64,000 nucleotides of DNA from Planococcus sp. ISL-110 (GTDB lineage: Bacteria > Bacillota > Bacilli > Bacillales_A > Planococcaceae), in contig NZ_JAGGPX010000027.1 in NCBI RefSeq assembly GCF_018613575.1, positions 83,085-147,084 of the forward strand, given 5' to 3'. Positions 16,078 to 28,078 of the stretch are shown piece after piece. Every line of letters begins with the position of its first letter. The first letter of the stretch is position 1. The notes below the pieces were generated by a model. The model was not told the DNA's origin. It did not search any database and saw only the letters and a list, made by a program, of their open reading frames with translations. A program made the position numbers and the translations under genes.

Positions 16078-16233
16078 ATGGAACAGGCATTCAGAAATGC
16101 ACATGGTTTCGGGATTGACGAATATCAAAATGACCCTGATAAAATACTTGAAGTTGAACAGCGCCGTGAACAGGATTATCAGCTAGGCCAAAAAGTAGCC
16201 AGTCAAATCGAGCGGCAGGTACATCGAGACTAA
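16078..16233 (+). CDS. Small hydrophilic protein, 51 residues or slightly longer
   Basis: Frame encoding MEQAFRNAHGFGIDEYQNDP followed by a charged helix (EVEQRREQDYQLGQKVASQ). It is followed by a clear terminator, which supports it being a real gene. The ATG at 16078 has no good ribosome site, whereas an AAAGGAATGG at 16029-16038 points to an earlier start; the frame is open from 16030 but contains only ATC (16045) or ATT (16060) as near-cognate start codons there. Function unknown; no family recognised. Confidence 0.6.
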   Translation: MEQAFRNAHGFGIDEYQNDPDKILEVEQRREQDYQLGQKVASQIERQVHRD

Positions 16234-16248
16234 ATATATGAAAATGAA

Positions 16249-16278
16249 ACCAGCATCTCAAGATGCTGGTTTTTTTAT
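16249..16278 (+). terminator. Terminator after the 51-residue gene
   Basis: Stem ACCAGCATCT/AGATGCTGGT with a minimal loop and a T7 run. Confidence 0.9.
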
Positions 16279-16414
16279 TGATATAATTTCTCAATTAGAA
16301 CTCTATTATTGAAAATAACGAAGCATGACAGTTATCATGTAGCGCTTTTGCAAAATACTAAGGAATCCAGTATTTTAAAATGTTTTGCCACAGCTTTTTA
16401 AGTAGTTTAATGAT

Positions 16415-16443
16415 TTGCCAGTAGGATGGATATGGGTTAAGAT
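16415..16443 (+). promoter_or_regulatory. Probable promoter of sufCDSUB
   Basis: -35 TTGCCA (16415-16420), 17-base spacer, -10 TAAGAT (16438-16443), 60 bases before the sufC start. An AT-rich ATGATACTAATTAAGAAT lies just downstream. Confidence 0.5.
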
Positions 16444-16503
16444 TAGAATGATACTAATTAAGAATGGTTTGCCATTCAACATCAACTTTATGGAGGTATT
16501 TAC

Positions 16504-17280
16504 ATGTCAACTTTGGTCATTAAAGATTTACACGTTAAAATCGAAGACAAAGAGATTTTAAAGGGTGTAGACTTAACAATTAATACAGGTGAAATTCACG
16601 CAATCATGGGACCTAACGGTACTGGGAAATCCACTTTAGCATCAGCTATTATGGGCCATCCTAAATACGAAGTTACACAGGGATCCATCACTTTGGACGG
16701 CGAAGACGTTCTAGCAATGGAAGTTGATGAACGGGCACGCGCTGGCCTTTTCCTTGGAATGCAATACCCAAGCGAAATTTCTGGGGTAACCAATGCTGAC
16801 TTTATGCGTTCTGCAATGAATGCACGACGCGAAGAAGGCGACGAGATTTCTTTGATGAAATTCATCCGTGAATTGGATAACAAGATGGAAGTGCTTGATA
16901 TGGAACAAGAGATGGCACAGCGTTACTTGAACGAAGGTTTCTCAGGCGGGGAAAAGAAACGCAACGAAATTCTTCAATTGATGATGATCAAACCAAAAAT
17001 CGCGATTCTCGATGAAATCGACTCCGGATTGGATATCGATGCATTGAAAGTCGTTTCAGATGGCATCAACCAAATGAGAAGCGAGAACTTCGGCTGCCTG
17101 ATCATCACTCACTACCAACGTTTGCTGAACTACATTACGCCTGACCATGTCCATGTAATGATGCAGGGACGCGTCGTGAAATCTGGTGGAGAAGAACTTT
17201 CCCAGAAATTGGAGTCAGAAGGCTATGACTGGATCAAAGTGGAACTTGGCATTGAAGACGAGACTGTAGGACAAGCATAA
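16504..17280 (+). CDS. sufC: Fe-S cluster assembly ATPase SufC
   Basis: Cytosolic ABC-type ATPase that works with SufB and SufD as the scaffold on which iron-sulfur clusters are built. Seen: Walker A GPNGTGKST near residue 37, signature FSGGEKKRNE, Walker B KIAILDEIDSGLD and the switch histidine in IITHYQR. 258 residues, no membrane segments. First gene of a five-gene operon in the Firmicutes order C-D-S-U-B. Ribosome site GGAGG ten bases before the ATG. Confidence 0.97.
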   Translation: MSTLVIKDLHVKIEDKEILKGVDLTINTGEIHAIMGPNGTGKSTLASAIMGHPKYEVTQGSITLDGEDVLAMEVDERARAGLFLGMQYPSEISGVTNADFMRSAMNARREEGDEISLMKFIRELDNKMEVLDMEQEMAQRYLNEGFSGGEKKRNEILQLMMIKPKIAILDEIDSGLDIDALKVVSDGINQMRSENFGCLIITHYQRLLNYITPDHVHVMMQGRVVKSGGEELSQKLESEGYDWIKVELGIEDETVGQA

Positions 17281-17298
17281 TTGAAGGGAGAGACTAGC

Positions 17299-20262
<2,964 letters not shown>

Positions 20263-20282
20263 CATAGAACGGAGGAACGACG

Positions 20283-21680
20283 ATGGCCAAACAAATGCCA
20301 GAAATCGGTGATTATAAATATGGGTTCCACGACAAGGATGTCTCAGTTTTCAGGTCGAAACGTGGCTTGACTGAAGGAATTGTAAGAGAAATCTCGAAAA
20401 TCAAAGAAGAGCCGGAATGGATGTTGAATTCCCGTCTGAAAGCATTGAAATTGTTTTATTCAATGCCGATGCCACAATGGGGCGGCGATTTAAGTTCGTT
20501 GAACTTTGATGAAATTACGTATTACGTAAAACCATCAGAAGCGAGCCAAACTTCATGGGATGAAGTTCCTGAAGAAATCAAACGCACATTCGACAAATTG
20601 GGAATTCCAGAAGCAGAGCAAAAGTATTTGGCTGGCGTATCAGCTCAATACGAATCTGAAGTGGTTTACCATAACATGAAAGTCGAATTGGAAGACATGG
20701 GGATCGTCTTTAAAGATACTGGTGCTGCTCTTCGTGAAAACGAAGATCTTTTCAGAGAGTATTGGCAGTCGGTTATTCCGGCAGCCGACAATAAATTCTC
20801 GGCATTGAATACAGCGGTTTGGTCGGGTGGATCTTTCATTTATGTGCCAAAAGGCATTAAAGTGGAATCACCGCTTCAGGCTTACTTCCGCATCAACTCG
20901 GAGAACATGGGCCAATTTGAGCGTACCTTGATCATTGTCGATGAAGGCGCAAGTGTCCACTACGTTGAAGGCTGTACGGCTCCTGTTTACACGACGAATT
21001 CACTTCACTCAGCTGTTGTTGAAATCATCGTGAAAAAAGATGCTTATTGCCGTTATACAACAATCCAGAACTGGGCAAATAATGTCTTTAACCTTGTAAC
21101 AAAGCGTGCGTTTGTTGACGCTAACGGCACAATGGAATGGATTGATGGCAACATCGGTTCAAAAGTGACTATGAAGTACCCAGCGATTTACTTGAAAGGT
21201 GAAGGCGCTCGCGGCATGACCCTGTCAATCGCAATTGCTGGCAAAGGCCAACACCAGGATGCTGGAGCGAAAATGATTCACTTGGCTCCGAACACCTCTT
21301 CATCCATTGTTTCGAAGTCTATTTCGAAACAAGGCGGTAAAGTTTCATACCGCGGGATGGTCCATTTTGGACGCAAAGCAGATGGCGCACGTTCAAACAT
21401 TGAATGTGACACGCTGATCATGGACAACCAATCAACTTCAGATACAATTCCATACAACGAAATCTTAAACGATAACGTTTCTTTGGAGCACGAAGCGAAA
21501 GTTTCAAAAGTATCGGAAGAGCAATTGTTCTACTTGATGAGCCGTGGCGTTTCTGAGCAAGAAGCAACAGAAATGATCGTAATGGGCTTTATCGAACCAT
21601 TCACAAAAGAACTTCCAATGGAATATGCGGTGGAAATGAACCGTTTGATCAAGTTCGAAATGGAAGGCTCTATCGGTTAA
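20283..21680 (+). CDS. sufB: Fe-S cluster scaffold protein SufB
   Basis: Main scaffold subunit of SufBCD, 465 residues. Seen: [20 protein letters not shown], the most conserved SufB segment, and the C-terminal [12 protein letters not shown] and [19 protein letters not shown]. Last gene of the operon, 20 bases after sufU with GGAGG before the ATG, and closed by a strong terminator. The LipA, Nfu and HesB-type proteins encoded further along the window are likely clients or carriers. Confidence 0.97.
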   Translation: MAKQMPEIGDYKYGFHDKDVSVFRSKRGLTEGIVREISKIKEEPEWMLNSRLKALKLFYSMPMPQWGGDLSSLNFDEITYYVKPSEASQTSWDEVPEEIKRTFDKLGIPEAEQKYLAGVSAQYESEVVYHNMKVELEDMGIVFKDTGAALRENEDLFREYWQSVIPAADNKFSALNTAVWSGGSFIYVPKGIKVESPLQAYFRINSENMGQFERTLIIVDEGASVHYVEGCTAPVYTTNSLHSAVVEIIVKKDAYCRYTTIQNWANNVFNLVTKRAFVDANGTMEWIDGNIGSKVTMKYPAIYLKGEGARGMTLSIAIAGKGQHQDAGAKMIHLAPNTSSSIVSKSISKQGGKVSYRGMVHFGRKADGARSNIECDTLIMDNQSTSDTIPYNEILNDNVSLEHEAKVSKVSEEQLFYLMSRGVSEQEATEMIVMGFIEPFTKELPMEYAVEMNRLIKFEMEGSIG

Positions 21681-21691
21681 TAGATTAATAA

Positions 21692-21736
21692 AATAACCCT
21701 TGGCATGATGACTTTCATGCCAAGGGTTATTTTTGT
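21692..21736 (+). terminator. Terminator of sufCDSUB
   Basis: Long stem AATAACCCTTGGCATGA/TCATGCCAAGGGTTATT with a T5 tail. Confidence 0.93.
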
Positions 21737-21848
21737 GGATTTTGCTCAATGCAAATCTAGGTCCTCCCATGCAAGAAATTATGCCGTTTTAGGTTTCAAT
21801 CAACGGGTATAGAAACGTAGAAGGAAATTTCAAGGAGGTATACCGGAT

Positions 21849-22037
21849 ATGAGTCAAACATTTGATGCACTAAAACAGAAGCTCAGCAATGCAGATTTGG
21901 GGCAAGCAAAAGAAGTATTTGAGCAAGCCAAAGTAGCTTATGAAGATGGGAAAATCGATGAAACCGAAAAGAAAGAGTTGATGGAATCGGCAAAATCCAT
22001 CTTTAGCGGCGGCAAAGGGCTCGGTGGATTGTTCTAA
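21849..22037 (+). CDS. Small acidic helical protein of unknown function
   Basis: 62-residue soluble protein, mostly amphipathic helix (ALKQKLSNADLGQAKEVFEQ), ending in a glycine-rich tail SGGKGLGGLF. The ribosome site CAAGGAGGTATACC before the ATG is excellent and a strong terminator follows, so it is likely well expressed. The Gly-Leu-Gly-Gly-Leu-Phe tail is reminiscent of a docking or membrane-touching element. No family recognised. Confidence 0.75.
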   Translation: MSQTFDALKQKLSNADLGQAKEVFEQAKVAYEDGKIDETEKKELMESAKSIFSGGKGLGGLF

Positions 22038-22057
22038 AAGCTTGAAATGAAAATTTA

Positions 22058-22102
22058 AGTAAGATAAGCTTTGGCATAATGTATGCCAAAGCTTATTTTT
22101 TA
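22058..22102. terminator. Bidirectional terminator between the 62-residue gene and alkD
   Basis: Stem ATAAGCTTTGGCATA/TGCCAAAGCTTAT with T run on the plus strand and A-rich flank giving T's on the minus strand; it overlaps the alkD stop codon. Confidence 0.85.
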
Positions 22103-22773
22103 ATGTTTTTCAGTGCTTCTCGTTCGCTTAGAGGCATTAAAAAATGTTCTGATACAAATGACAGGGCCCACTCAGCATCCGTTTTGGCATATTCGCGAAG
22201 CGCCCAGCCGATGGATTTTTGGATAAAAAACTCAGGGGATGCAGTGTGCTGCAAAATGATGCGGCCCAGTGCTGCTGCATCCGTCTGTTTTTTGTATTTT
22301 AATTGATGGAGAATAGCCGCACGGTTTATCCACATGTTTTGGGCTTCAGACCACTCAAACATGGTTACTGTTCCAGCAGTCCGTTCTGTCTGAATGACGT
22401 GGCCAAGTATTCGTGAGACGATAGAATCAACACTGTCCCACCAGGACTTGCTTTCAATCAGCTCTCGGAGAAAAGGCAAATCCTCAATGGTCAACTGCTT
22501 CTGCATTTTTCCCAGCAAGGCGATGGCCGCATATTGATATTCCCGTTCCGGCAACTCGTACAAATTCCAAACTTCTTCAGCCAAATGCTCCGGTTCCGGC
22601 AGCTGATACTCCAGAAATTGTTCTCTCAGCAACGCATTCCGCAATGGAGTTTTAATGCCCAGAAAGTCAAACTGGTTCCGCATATAAGCAGACATCGGTG
22701 CTGCCAGTTCAGTGTTGCGGTGTGCCTCGAATTTCTCGACGATTCCTTTATGGTCCCACGTTTTTTTCACCAC
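22093..22773 (-). CDS. AlkD-type DNA alkylation repair glycosylase
   Basis: HEAT-repeat DNA glycosylase that removes bulky or positively charged alkylated bases (3-methyl and 7-methylpurines). Seen: the helical-repeat fold throughout, SKSWWDSVDSIVSRILG with the Trp and Asp of the active cleft, MWINRAAILHQLKYKK, and the conserved FFIQKSIGWALREYAKTD near the C-terminus. 226 residues is normal. Monocistronic; its terminator is shared with the convergent small gene. Confidence 0.92.
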   Translation of the reverse strand: MVKKTWDHKGIVEKFEAHRNTELAAPMSAYMRNQFDFLGIKTPLRNALLREQFLEYQLPEPEHLAEEVWNLYELPEREYQYAAIALLGKMQKQLTIEDLPFLRELIESKSWWDSVDSIVSRILGHVIQTERTAGTVTMFEWSEAQNMWINRAAILHQLKYKKQTDAAALGRIILQHTASPEFFIQKSIGWALREYAKTDAEWALSFVSEHFLMPLSEREALKNIKK

Positions 22774-23090
22774 CGTTTCATCTCCCTGTTCTTTTTAAAA
22801 AAAGTGTAGCACAATCGAAAGAAAGCAACGAAGCAACAACTGATAAAGTTGAACTGATGATATTCAGCGCCGGCGTGTCCGCGAGGAAGCCGAAACACTT
22901 CAGCCTGGCCATCCTGCATAAAGCATCCTCATAGCGACCGAAGCGGCTTTAAGAAGAGGATTGTTCTTAAGACCTGAAACAATAGTTCTTCTATAAATCC
23001 TCAATTGCCATAAAGAGAATCTTTTTTAAAAAAGACGTTCTATTTTTTCTATGCTATCATAAAATAATAAAGAAAAATGGAGGCGGAACG
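22774..23090. other. Gap between alkD and yunF, degenerate repeat-like sequence
   Basis: The stretch 22868-22965 is GC-richer than its surroundings (GCGCCGGCGTGTCCGCGAGGA ... CATAGCGACCGAAGCGGC) and looks like a worn copy of the extragenic repeats seen elsewhere. The right end is AT-rich and should hold the yunF promoter, though no clear -35/-10 pair is visible. No gene seen. Confidence 0.35.
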
Positions 23091-23951
23091 ATGATTTATG
23101 TAGGTTTGACGGGTTGGGGAGACCATCCGGATGTCTATAGCCCAGGCTCAAAAAAAACAGAGAAATTGATTGATTATGGCGCACATTTTCCGATTGTCGA
23201 ACTGGATTCCTCTTTTTACGCGGTTCAACCTGAACGCAATATCCGGAAGTGGATTGCAGAAACGCCAAAACAGTTTCAGTTCGTGGTAAAAGCCTATCAA
23301 GGGATGACAGGCCATCAGCGTGGAGAAAATCCGTTTGAGTCGCGCGACGACATGTTTGATGCGTTCTGCAAATCCATACGGCCGTTGAAAGAAGAGGGCA
23401 AACTGGCGATGGTGTTGCTGCAATTTCCGCCGTGGTTTGATTGCCAGAAAGACAATGTCGAACAGCTCCGGGAAATTACGGGGCGCCTGACGGAATTCGA
23501 TTTGGCGATAGAGTTTCGCCATCAGTCCTGGTATGCCAATGGCATGAGTGAGAAAACGCTGGACTTTCTGCGGGACAACAACCTGATCCATTCGGTCTGT
23601 GACGAACCACAGGCAGGGGATGGTTCGATTCCGTTGGTTCCCATCTCTTCGAGAAAAGACAAAGTGCTGTTGCGCATCCATGGGCGCAATGTTCATGGAT
23701 GGCTGAATCCAGGGCATGGACAAAAATGGCGGGAAGTCCGTTACCTGTATGATTACAACAAAGAAGAGCTCGAGGAAATCAGCCGTGCAGTCGAGTCATT
23801 GACCGACACTACTGAGAATGTCTATGTTATCTTTAATAATAATTCGGGAGGCCATGCAGCAGGTGATGCAAAGCAGTTCCAAAAAATGAATGAATTGTCG
23901 TTTGATGGTCTTTCACCAAAACAGATGGATTTATTTGAAGGAGGATTTTAA
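23091..23951 (+). CDS. yunF: DUF72 TIM-barrel protein (YunF type)
   Basis: Protein of 286 residues of the DUF72 family, which adopts a TIM-barrel fold; its biochemical role is not established. Seen: the opening IYVGLTGWGDHP, FPIVELDSSFYAVQP, FQFVVKAYQGMTGHQ, LAIEFRHQSWY and the final NVYVIFNNNSGGHAAGDA, all marks of the family. It starts after TGGAGGCGG and its stop overlaps the start of the next gene (TAATG). The trio yunF-yunE-yunD is conserved in B. subtilis in this order. Confidence 0.88.
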   Translation: MIYVGLTGWGDHPDVYSPGSKKTEKLIDYGAHFPIVELDSSFYAVQPERNIRKWIAETPKQFQFVVKAYQGMTGHQRGENPFESRDDMFDAFCKSIRPLKEEGKLAMVLLQFPPWFDCQKDNVEQLREITGRLTEFDLAIEFRHQSWYANGMSEKTLDFLRDNNLIHSVCDEPQAGDGSIPLVPISSRKDKVLLRIHGRNVHGWLNPGHGQKWREVRYLYDYNKEELEEISRAVESLTDTTENVYVIFNNNSGGHAAGDAKQFQKMNELSFDGLSPKQMDLFEGGF

Positions 23952-24778
23952 TGGTTTTCTTGATCATGGCGCTTGTCGGAATAATTTCGGGCATTGTGGG
24001 CGCTTTGATAGGGCTGGGTGGAGGAGTGATACTGGTTCCAGCCTTGCTGTTTCTGGGCACCAGTTTCGCATTTTTCCCTGAACTTTCACCCCAAAAAATT
24101 GTTGGATTGTCCGTCATCATGATGATTTTCACTGGTCTTTCTTCCACGTTGGCTTATATGAAAGTTCGGACCGTCGATTACAAGAGTGGGCTCATTTTCT
24201 TTGCGGGCAGTGCGCCAGGCACGGTGATCGGCGCTTTTGTCAATAAAAATCTGGATCTGTCCTCATTCAACCTGTATTTCGGTATTCTTCTGGTATTCCT
24301 GTCCTTGCTTTTGCTGCTGCGTGATCACCTTAAGGCTGTTCATTGGTTCGTTGATAATGGACGCAAGACGACGTTTACGGACAAGCAGGATAAACAATAC
24401 GTTTACGGCTATCCCATTTGGTTTGCCTTGCTGTTGACCTTTTTTGTGGGGTTTGCCTCAGGGTTGTTCGGTATAGGTGGGGGATCGATTATTGTGCCTG
24501 CTATGATTCTTCTGTTTTTATTTCCGCCACACGTGGCGATTGGCACATCAATGTTCATGGTTTTTTTGTCGGCTCTTGTCAACTCGGTTACCCATATTGC
24601 GTTGGGGCATGTGCCGTGGATCTATACGATGGCAGTGATTCCAGGTGCATACATCGGTGCGAAAATAGGCGCCAGATTAAATAGGCGCCTCGATTCGGAA
24701 ATGCTGGTGACAATTTTGCGGCTTGTGCTCCTCGTTCTGGGGCTGCGATCAATTTACGAAGGAATATTCAGTTCTTAA
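23951..24778 (+). CDS. yunE: TSUP (TauE/SafE) family anion exporter (YunE type)
   Basis: Membrane protein of 275 residues with about eight helices in two homologous halves, each opening with a glycine motif: GLGGGVILVPALL and GIGGGSIIVPAMI. TSUP proteins move sulfite, sulfonates or related sulfur anions. The long cytoplasmic stretch between the halves is a normal family feature. Coupled to yunF by a one-base overlap and followed 12 bases later by yunD. Substrate not deducible. Confidence 0.88.
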   Translation: MVFLIMALVGIISGIVGALIGLGGGVILVPALLFLGTSFAFFPELSPQKIVGLSVIMMIFTGLSSTLAYMKVRTVDYKSGLIFFAGSAPGTVIGAFVNKNLDLSSFNLYFGILLVFLSLLLLLRDHLKAVHWFVDNGRKTTFTDKQDKQYVYGYPIWFALLLTFFVGFASGLFGIGGGSIIVPAMILLFLFPPHVAIGTSMFMVFLSALVNSVTHIALGHVPWIYTMAVIPGAYIGAKIGARLNRRLDSEMLVTILRLVLLVLGLRSIYEGIFSS

Positions 24779-24790
24779 AGAGGTGTTTTC

Positions 24791-26134
24791 ATGAACGAAA
24801 CCATTCATATTTATCATACCAATGATTTGCATAGCCATTTTACGAATTGGCCCCGCATCAAGTCTTTTTTAGCCGAACGAAAAAGATGGCATGAAGAAGA
24901 AGGCGATGTCTGTTTGATTTTGGACATCGGCGACCATGCCGACCGTTCGCATCCTTATACGGAAGGCACTGCCGGCAAAGGCAATGTACAGCTGCTGAAC
25001 GAAGCGCAATACGATGCGGTGACAATCGGCAATAATGAAGGAATCACACTGTCTAAAGAAGAATTGGATGATTTGTATGTCCAGGCTGACTTTGAGGTGG
25101 TTGTATCGAATTTATTCGATCTGGAGGGCAATCGGCCAAATTGGGCCAAGCCGTATCACATCATCCGTGCGAAAAACGGGATGCGCATCGGGCTGGTAGG
25201 TGCAACTGCAGAGTTTACCCCATTTTATCGGAAGTTGGGCTGGCAAATCACCGATGCAAAACAATCAATCATTCAGGCAGTAGAAGAAATTAAAGAGGAG
25301 ACGGATTTGATCGTCTGCTTATCGCATCTTGGCATCAAGGAAGATGAGCTTTTGGCAGACCTTTGTCCGCAAATCAATATTATTTTGGGAGCACACACCC
25401 ATCACATCTTCCACGAAGGAAGATGGCAGGGAGACACGCTGCTCGGGGCTGCAGGCAAATTCGGATTCTATGTTGGACACATCGCAGTGGAAAATGTATT
25501 TGGAAAATCCTCCGCACAGTTGATTGAGACTTCCAGTTTACACGAAGTGGAAGAGGGATTTGATGCATTTTTGGTCGAGCAGGGGAAAGTACAAATGGAA
25601 GAGCTGGTTTTTCATAGCACAAAAATCCTGAAAGCGGAATGGTTTAAGGATTCAGAGCTTGGCACTTTATTCGGACGTGCGATGATAGAGTTTTCAGAAG
25701 CTGATTGCGCCTTGTTCAATGCAGGGATTTTCATGGAAGACATGCCCAAAGGTGATTTGACACGCTATGACTTTCACAAGATGCTGCCCCATCCGATCAA
25801 CCCTTGTCTTGTTGAGTTGAGCGGAGCGGAATTAAAGGAAATTTACTTGCAGTCCCTGAACTCAGAATGGCCGCAGCTCGAATTGAAAGGCATGGGATTC
25901 CGGGGTGTCGTGTTCGGCAAGATGCTTCATCTGAACATGGAGGTTATCGACCATCGATTTTACATCAATGGGCAATTGGCGGTGCATGACCAGGTTTACC
26001 GGTTGATCACGCTGGACATGCTGACGTTCGGTTATTTTTTCCCAAGCCTAAAACGAGCTGCTAAAACTTATTTTATGCCTGAGTTTTTGCGGGATGTGTT
26101 CGGTGATTATTTCCACAGCAAAGCCTTAAAGTAG
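24791..26134 (+). CDS. yunD: 5'-nucleotidase-family metallophosphatase (YunD type)
   Basis: Two-domain hydrolase of nucleotides or nucleotide-derived phosphodiesters. Seen: calcineurin-type metal motifs in order HTNDLHSH, DIGDHAD, TIGNNE (instead of GNHE), LSHLG and GAHTHH; then from about residue 280 the 5_nucleotid_C substrate domain. No signal peptide, so it acts in the cytoplasm, unlike surface 5'-nucleotidases. 447 residues. The GNNE variant replaces the usual catalytic His of GNHE with Asn, as seen in YunD-type proteins as far as I recall. Confidence 0.86.
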   Translation: MNETIHIYHTNDLHSHFTNWPRIKSFLAERKRWHEEEGDVCLILDIGDHADRSHPYTEGTAGKGNVQLLNEAQYDAVTIGNNEGITLSKEELDDLYVQADFEVVVSNLFDLEGNRPNWAKPYHIIRAKNGMRIGLVGATAEFTPFYRKLGWQITDAKQSIIQAVEEIKEETDLIVCLSHLGIKEDELLADLCPQINIILGAHTHHIFHEGRWQGDTLLGAAGKFGFYVGHIAVENVFGKSSAQLIETSSLHEVEEGFDAFLVEQGKVQMEELVFHSTKILKAEWFKDSELGTLFGRAMIEFSEADCALFNAGIFMEDMPKGDLTRYDFHKMLPHPINPCLVELSGAELKEIYLQSLNSEWPQLELKGMGFRGVVFGKMLHLNMEVIDHRFYINGQLAVHDQVYRLITLDMLTFGYFFPSLKRAAKTYFMPEFLRDVFGDYFHSKALK

Positions 26135-26160
26135 AAGGAATATTCGGAGTATATAAGCAT

Positions 26161-26189
26161 TTGATTTTGCTTAGATTTTGAGCTATGCT
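26161..26189 (+). promoter_or_regulatory. Promoter of the lysine riboswitch transcript
   Basis: -35 TTGATT (26161-26166), 17-base spacer, -10 TATGCT (26184-26189). Transcription would begin about ten bases before the riboswitch. Confidence 0.65.
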
Positions 26190-26204
26190 AACAAAGAAAT
26201 ATAT

Positions 26205-26385
26205 ATTGGTGGGTAGAGGCTGCAGAATTGATCAGTAGGATGCGCGAGTTTGACCGCGAGGAACGCATCTGAAAGGAAGTTTTGCCGAAATCCATTTTCT
26301 GGGGTCTAAGGAAATGGATTGGGGTCATTCTGAACAAGAATGTCACTGTCATTCAAGCGGTAGCTTGAATGGAGAGCTACAGGGT
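26205..26385 (+). ncRNA. Lysine riboswitch (L box)
   Basis: Seen: GGGTAGAGGCTGC at the 5' arm, ATCAGTAGGATGCGCGAG, the core CTGAAAGGAAGTTTTGCCGAA, GGGGTC stems, TGAACAAGAATGTCACTGTCA and the closing GGAGAGCTACAGGG that pairs with the first arm (GTAG/CTAC). These are the invariant blocks of the L box. With the terminator at 26419 it should shut off the downstream transporter when lysine is plentiful. Confidence 0.93.
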
Positions 26386-26418
26386 TGTTTGACGTTTTAA
26401 CGCACAGACGAATTGTAG

Positions 26419-26456
26419 AAGGCTGACTTATCCAACTGGAGAGGTCGGCCTTTTTT
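26419..26456 (+). terminator. Riboswitch-controlled terminator before lysW
   Basis: Stem AAGGCTGAC/GGTCGGCCTT with T6 run, about 40 bases after the L-box core. Confidence 0.88.
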
Positions 26457-26495
26457 GTCTCGTTTTTTACCCATCAAAAACAAGGAGGAGTTTTC

Positions 26496-28070
26496 ATGGA
26501 AAATACGATTTATTCGATTTTGCCGCCGATTATTGCAATTGTCATGGTGCTGCTGACGCGCCGTGTGCTGTTGTCGTTGGGTACCGGTATTGTCGCGGCA
26601 GCTGTAATCTTGACTTGGTTCGCACCGATTGAAGCCTTGCAGGAACTTGTGTCATCTTTTACAATTATCTTTTGGGACGAAGGCTTTAACGCCTATAATG
26701 TCTTTATTATTCTTTTTCTTTTACTACTGGGGATCATAACAGCATTTGTTAGTTTATCCGGCGGCAGCCATGCTTTCGCTGAATGGGCTTCGACGCGGAT
26801 CAAGTCACGAAGAGGCGCTAAAGTTTTGACAGTGGCTTTAGGCATAATTATCTTCATCGATGATTATTTTAATGCATTGACAGTGGGCCAAGTAGCACGA
26901 CCGATTACTGACCGCTACAAAGTGTCGCGTGCGAAGCTTGCCTACTTTATCGATTCAACCGCTGCACCTGTCTGTGTGGTCTCGCCGGTCTCAAGCTGGG
27001 GTGCTGCCATCATCGGCATCATCGCGACTATCCTGGCTGGCCAGAACTTCGTTGAGTATTCTGCGTTGGAAGCATTCCTGTGGATGGCGCCGATGAATTT
27101 CTACGTTGTCGCTTCACTGGCCATCGTCTTTTTTGTTGCAATCCGCGATGTCGATTTTGGCGAAATGAAGAAACACGAAGTATTGGCAATTTCTAAGGGA
27201 CAACTTTTTGATCCGGACAAAACAATTCCTGGTGAAATGAAAGAAGAGTTTCCGAATCATTCGTATGGGCATGTCAGAGACTTGTTGCTTCCAATCGTGC
27301 TGCTGATTGTCGGGACGGTTGTCGCGATGATTTGGACCGGCTACCAGAATGCCGGGCAAGTTTTCGATATATGGTTAATTTTTGAAAATACCGATGTACC
27401 GGCTTCATTACTTGCAGGGGGTATCTTAGGTGCATTGACATCAATCATCCTCTATACACTGCAAATTAAAAAGAACGAAACTGCCAATGCCGGATGGATT
27501 GGCAAAGGCATCTGGGCAGGCATCAAATCCATGATGGGTGCTGTACTGATCCTGATTTTTGCCTGGTCACTGACTTCATTGATCGGATCGCTTGAGACAG
27601 GGGCTTATCTGGCAAATGTTGTTTCTGAAGGCAATGTGCCGACAGCCGTTTTGCCGGTTCTATTGTTTGTCTTAGCGGGCATCATGGCCTTCTCCACAGG
27701 AACATCATGGGGCTCATTCGGTATCCTTCTCCCGATTGCAGGAACAATCATGATAGAAGCCGATCCATCCCTGTTGCTGCCGGCTTTATCAGCTGTTCTG
27801 GCAGGAGCCGTGTTTGGGGATCATTGTTCACCGATTTCCGATACGACAATCTTGTCATCTACAGGAGCCGGAAGCAATCACATGGACCATGTCTTAACGC
27901 AGATTCCATACGCATTGACGGCTGCGGGCATCGCTGCGATAGGGTATATTGTCATAGGTTTTACCGGTTCCCTACTAATATCACTGGGAGTGGTCGCAGT
28001 AGTTCTGGCTGGGCTCTTCATCTTCTGGTCACAGCGGACAACTATTATTGAAAAACAACAAAATATGTAA
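26496..28070 (+). CDS. lysW: NhaC-family antiporter-like protein, probable lysine transporter
   Basis: Membrane carrier of 524 residues, about 12 helices, of the NhaC Na+/H+ antiporter superfamily. Seen: IIFIDDYFNALTVGQVARPI and FIDSTAAPVCVVSPVSSWGA in the middle, FSTGTSWGSFGILLPIAG and VFGDHCSPISDTTILSSTGA towards the C-terminus, the usual family blocks. Its place directly behind a lysine riboswitch points to lysine uptake or export rather than pure sodium exchange; LysW is the name given to such L-box-linked NhaC homologues. GGAGG precedes the ATG and a terminator closes the unit. Confidence 0.88.
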   Translation: MENTIYSILPPIIAIVMVLLTRRVLLSLGTGIVAAAVILTWFAPIEALQELVSSFTIIFWDEGFNAYNVFIILFLLLLGIITAFVSLSGGSHAFAEWASTRIKSRRGAKVLTVALGIIIFIDDYFNALTVGQVARPITDRYKVSRAKLAYFIDSTAAPVCVVSPVSSWGAAIIGIIATILAGQNFVEYSALEAFLWMAPMNFYVVASLAIVFFVAIRDVDFGEMKKHEVLAISKGQLFDPDKTIPGEMKEEFPNHSYGHVRDLLLPIVLLIVGTVVAMIWTGYQNAGQVFDIWLIFENTDVPASLLAGGILGALTSIILYTLQIKKNETANAGWIGKGIWAGIKSMMGAVLILIFAWSLTSLIGSLETGAYLANVVSEGNVPTAVLPVLLFVLAGIMAFSTGTSWGSFGILLPIAGTIMIEADPSLLLPALSAVLAGAVFGDHCSPISDTTILSSTGAGSNHMDHVLTQIPYALTAAGIAAIGYIVIGFTGSLLISLGVVAVVLAGLFIFWSQRTTIIEKQQNM

Positions 28071-28078
28071 TTGAAACG

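Noticed and set aside
16441..16475. Fur-box-like ATGATACTAATTAAGAAT before sufC
   Set aside because: Too many mismatches to the TGATAATNATTATCA palindrome; just AT-rich.
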